Shown here: positions 62,801 to 64,000 of the stretch, in pieces | How positions within the stretch are numbered: the stretch's first letter is position 1 | Layout: every line of letters starts with the position of its first letter | From: Faecalibacterium sp. I3-3-33 | GTDB taxonomy: Bacteria > Bacillota > Clostridia > Oscillospirales > Ruminococcaceae | DNA length: 64,000 bases | Reading direction: 5' to 3' | Assembly: GCF_023347295.1 (NCBI RefSeq) | Contig: NZ_CP094469.1 | Location: 1,178,001 to 1,242,000, forward strand | Translations under genes and position numbers: made by a program | The notes under the pieces: generated by a model | The model's input: only the letters and a program-made list of their open reading frames with translations | Databases searched by the model: none | What the model was told of the DNA's origin: nothing

Positions 62801-62820
62801 ATTGTTTTATATAAAACAAT
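62801..62820. repeat. Perfect 20-bp palindrome
   Basis: ATTGTTTTATATAAAACAAT reads the same on both strands. It lies 69 bp after the coiled-coil gene. It could be an operator or a recombination site; its AT richness makes chance possible. Confidence 0.6.
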
Positions 62821-63239
62821 AAGATACCTGTTTTTATTCCATAGTCCAAAATCACTTCCGGTGAAATTTCAGCAGATGAGGTAGCAGGGGAGAGCACAGG
62901 CAAAGTAGGTACTGGGCAAATAAACAGCAATGAACAGCACGGATAAGAAGTAGTTAAATCCGTCTGCACATCAAAACAGCTTCAATCACTTCAAAAGTAA
63001 CCTTCAAAAATCAGCAATAACCCATCACGCAATTCCGTCCATCAATACACCCATCAATCCATCATCCGACCCCGCATCACACCCACCCTGAGGAGCACAT
63101 CTGGGCAGGGCGAACGCCCCGGCGGCAGCCCCGGGCCCCGGACGCTCCGAGGAATGCACGCGATATCACATGAAAAATGTATACGCATAAAACGCACAAC
63201 GATGCAAAAACATCCAAAAACACAAAATTGCGAAAAACC

Positions 63240-63268
63240 TTGAAAATAACGCTGAAACGTGGTATAAT
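63240..63268 (+). promoter_or_regulatory. Near-consensus sigma-A promoter pointing into the gap remnant
   Basis: TTGAAA at 63240-63245, 17-bp spacer, TATAAT at 63263-63268. The two-part motif begins 4 bp downstream, in operator-like position. Confidence 0.7.
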
Positions 63269-63271
63269 TTT

Positions 63272-63302
63272 GGTACGAACAAGCCGGTTTTGGTACGACA
63301 AC
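63272..63302 (+). repeat. Two-part motif, copy 2 (inside the right end)
   Basis: GGTACGAA at 63272 and TTGGTACGACAAC at 63290-63302, same spacing as copies 1 and 3. The flanking sequence is unrelated to gap, so the motif is conserved on its own. A third GGTAC follows at 63313. Confidence 0.7.
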
Positions 63303-63378
63303 GGTATGCTGTGGTACTGTAACTGTTGTTTCGAAATTATGAACGATCACAAAAAAATCGTGAAAATTTAGCGTAGCT

Positions 63379-63482
63379 ACGACGACACCTATCAGGTTCA
63401 GGTCGTGTCTTGGTACGACAACGAGAACTCCTACACCTCTCAGATGGTCCGTACCATTAAGTACTTCGCTGAGAACTGCTAA
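63379..63482 (+). pseudogene. Headless 3' remnant of gap
   Basis: The last 33 codons and stop of gap, base-for-base identical to 23913-24016, with no gap sequence before it. It marks the right boundary of the island. Confidence 0.92.
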
Positions 63483-63547
63483 TTACAGCTCTACGCTCAA
63501 AAGTGCTTGAGGTGCTGTGCTGAATAATGGCTGGTACCGGCTTTGTC

Positions 63548-63578
63548 GGTACGAATATGCTGTGATTGGTACGACAAC
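63548..63578 (+). repeat. Two-part motif, copy 3
   Basis: GGTACGAA at 63548-63555 and TTGGTACGACAAC at 63566-63578; part of the right direct repeat. Confidence 0.7.
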
Positions 63579-63593
63579 AGGATATTGAGCTCG

Positions 63594-63637
63594 ACACCCT
63601 TCCTTTTGCGGATTTCCGTGAGAGGAAGGGTGTTTTT
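63594..63637 (+). terminator. Duplicate gap terminator
   Basis: ACACCCTTCC pairs with GGAAGGGTGT and is followed by TTTT. Confidence 0.85.
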
Positions 63638-63835
63638 ATGTGATGGAAAGATTACGATACGGGGCGGTTGTAAGATCAGGTGCAGCCACCCTTTACCTAT
63701 CTTCACGGGATCTTTTATCGATTTGGACTAAGCGATTTGTCTGACGAAACGAAGGAAAAGCTGATACGTTCGATAAATTGCAAAAAATAGGTTGCTACGC
63801 ACAGAATGATAAGGTAATATCCGTTATGACTAATA

Positions 63836-63864
63836 TTGACATTATTAAAAGACAGAAATATAAT
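63836..63864 (+). promoter_or_regulatory. Perfect consensus sigma-A promoter
   Basis: TTGACA at 63836-63841, 17-bp spacer, TATAAT at 63859-63864; 45 bp upstream of the zinc-ribbon gene. The stretch 63638-63835 has no gene I can support. Confidence 0.85.
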
Positions 63865-63909
63865 GACATTATAGGGTTGTGAAAAATTTAATCACGGAGG
63901 AATCATGCA

Positions 63910-64000
63910 ATGATGTCAGAATCGACGGTAAAAAGTTTTCACTGCAATAACTGCGGAGCGCCACTTGTTATACCTAAGGGATCGAAGGGAAAAGTTGTTT
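63910..64000 (+). CDS. N-terminus of a zinc-ribbon protein (partial)
   Basis: It starts at ATG 63910 (or 63913) behind CGGAGG at 63895-63900 and runs off the window. The visible 30 residues include FHCNNCGAPLVIPKG, the first half of a zinc ribbon. Product unknown. Confidence 0.65.
   Translation, partial: MMSESTVKSFHCNNCGAPLVIPKGSKGKVV

Larger units (their letters stand above)
62733..63378. other. Gene-free right end of the island
   Basis: It contains a perfect 20-bp palindrome (62801-62820), a GC-rich block (about 63090-63150: GGGCGAACGCCCCGG, GCCCCGGGCCCCGG) and a consensus-like promoter at 63240-63268. The two-part motif lies at 63272-63302. There is also a ten-codon frame (ATG 63339, ending TAG at 63369-63371). 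No convincing protein gene. Confidence 0.6.
63379..63636 (+). repeat. Right copy of the gap 3'-end direct repeat (island boundary)
   Basis: Same content and order as 23913-24170: gap tail, 3' flank, two-part motif (63548-63578) and terminator. About ten substitutions, all after the stop codon. Confidence 0.92.

Noticed and set aside
1..64000. CRISPR arrays, tRNA or rRNA genes, IS transposases, integrases
   Set aside because: I looked for regular spaced repeats, cloverleaf-like sequences and DDE or recombinase motifs and saw none I could support in this window.

Overview
The window looks like a chromosomal segment of a Gram-positive gut Clostridium-type organism, most likely Faecalibacterium or a close relative in the Ruminococcaceae/Oscillospiraceae. 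This rests on the GC-rich core genes (single-chain purL, purB, ftsEX, ksgA, citrate synthase, gap), Firmicute-type ribosome binding sites, near-consensus sigma-A promoters and a large secreted pectinase. The species call is inference from gene content; no marker RNA gene is present.

Positions 1-24170 are core chromosome. They hold purine synthesis (purL, purB), an rRNA pseudouridine synthase, a CdaR-type regulator, and a cell-envelope run (ftsE, ftsX, an M23 peptidase, a 35-residue membrane protein, an S41 protease). ksgA follows, then a 1350-residue secreted pectin-degrading protein with PL9-type lyase and CE12-type esterase modules on the minus strand. After these come a cysteine-peptidase-like exoprotein, a SpoIID-like protein, citrate synthase, a polytopic membrane protein and gap. 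Palindromic MITE-like elements sit between some of these genes.

Positions 24171-63378 form a mosaic accessory island of about 39 kb. It is bracketed by a direct repeat: the last 104 bp of gap plus its 3' flank and terminator (23913-24170) recur at 63379-63636, so the second copy is a headless gap remnant. From left to right the island carries: (i) a restriction-modification operon on the minus strand (controller, nuclease-methylase, specificity part) whose specificity part has no start codon and sits behind a textbook -1 frameshift signal; (ii) small mobile-element genes (XRE regulator, truncated SprT-like protease, RHH protein, truncated helicase); (iii) a capsule/exopolysaccharide locus from 32.9 to 56.2 kb; and (iv) AT-rich cassettes from 57 to 62.3 kb. 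The capsule locus has an initiating phosphotransferase, a CDP-glycerol branch, three glycosyltransferases, a polymerase and a flippase. It also has a complete CapE/F/G route to UDP-L-FucNAc and UDP-uronic acid genes. The cassettes hold a membrane PLD-like protein, an ATP-grasp/PEP-utiliser pair, a HIT-like protein and an OLD-type ATPase.

Three diverged copies of one structured leader-RNA element precede the GlmM-like mutase gene, the PLD/ATP-grasp cassette and the OLD ATPase. Several AT-rich island genes are frame-disrupted, which means decay, phase variation, recoding or sequence error. The strongest candidates for new biology are the frameshift-fused restriction enzyme, the repeated leader RNA, the gap 3'-end integration site with its recurring two-part motif, and the ATP-grasp/phosphohistidine/HIT cassette.
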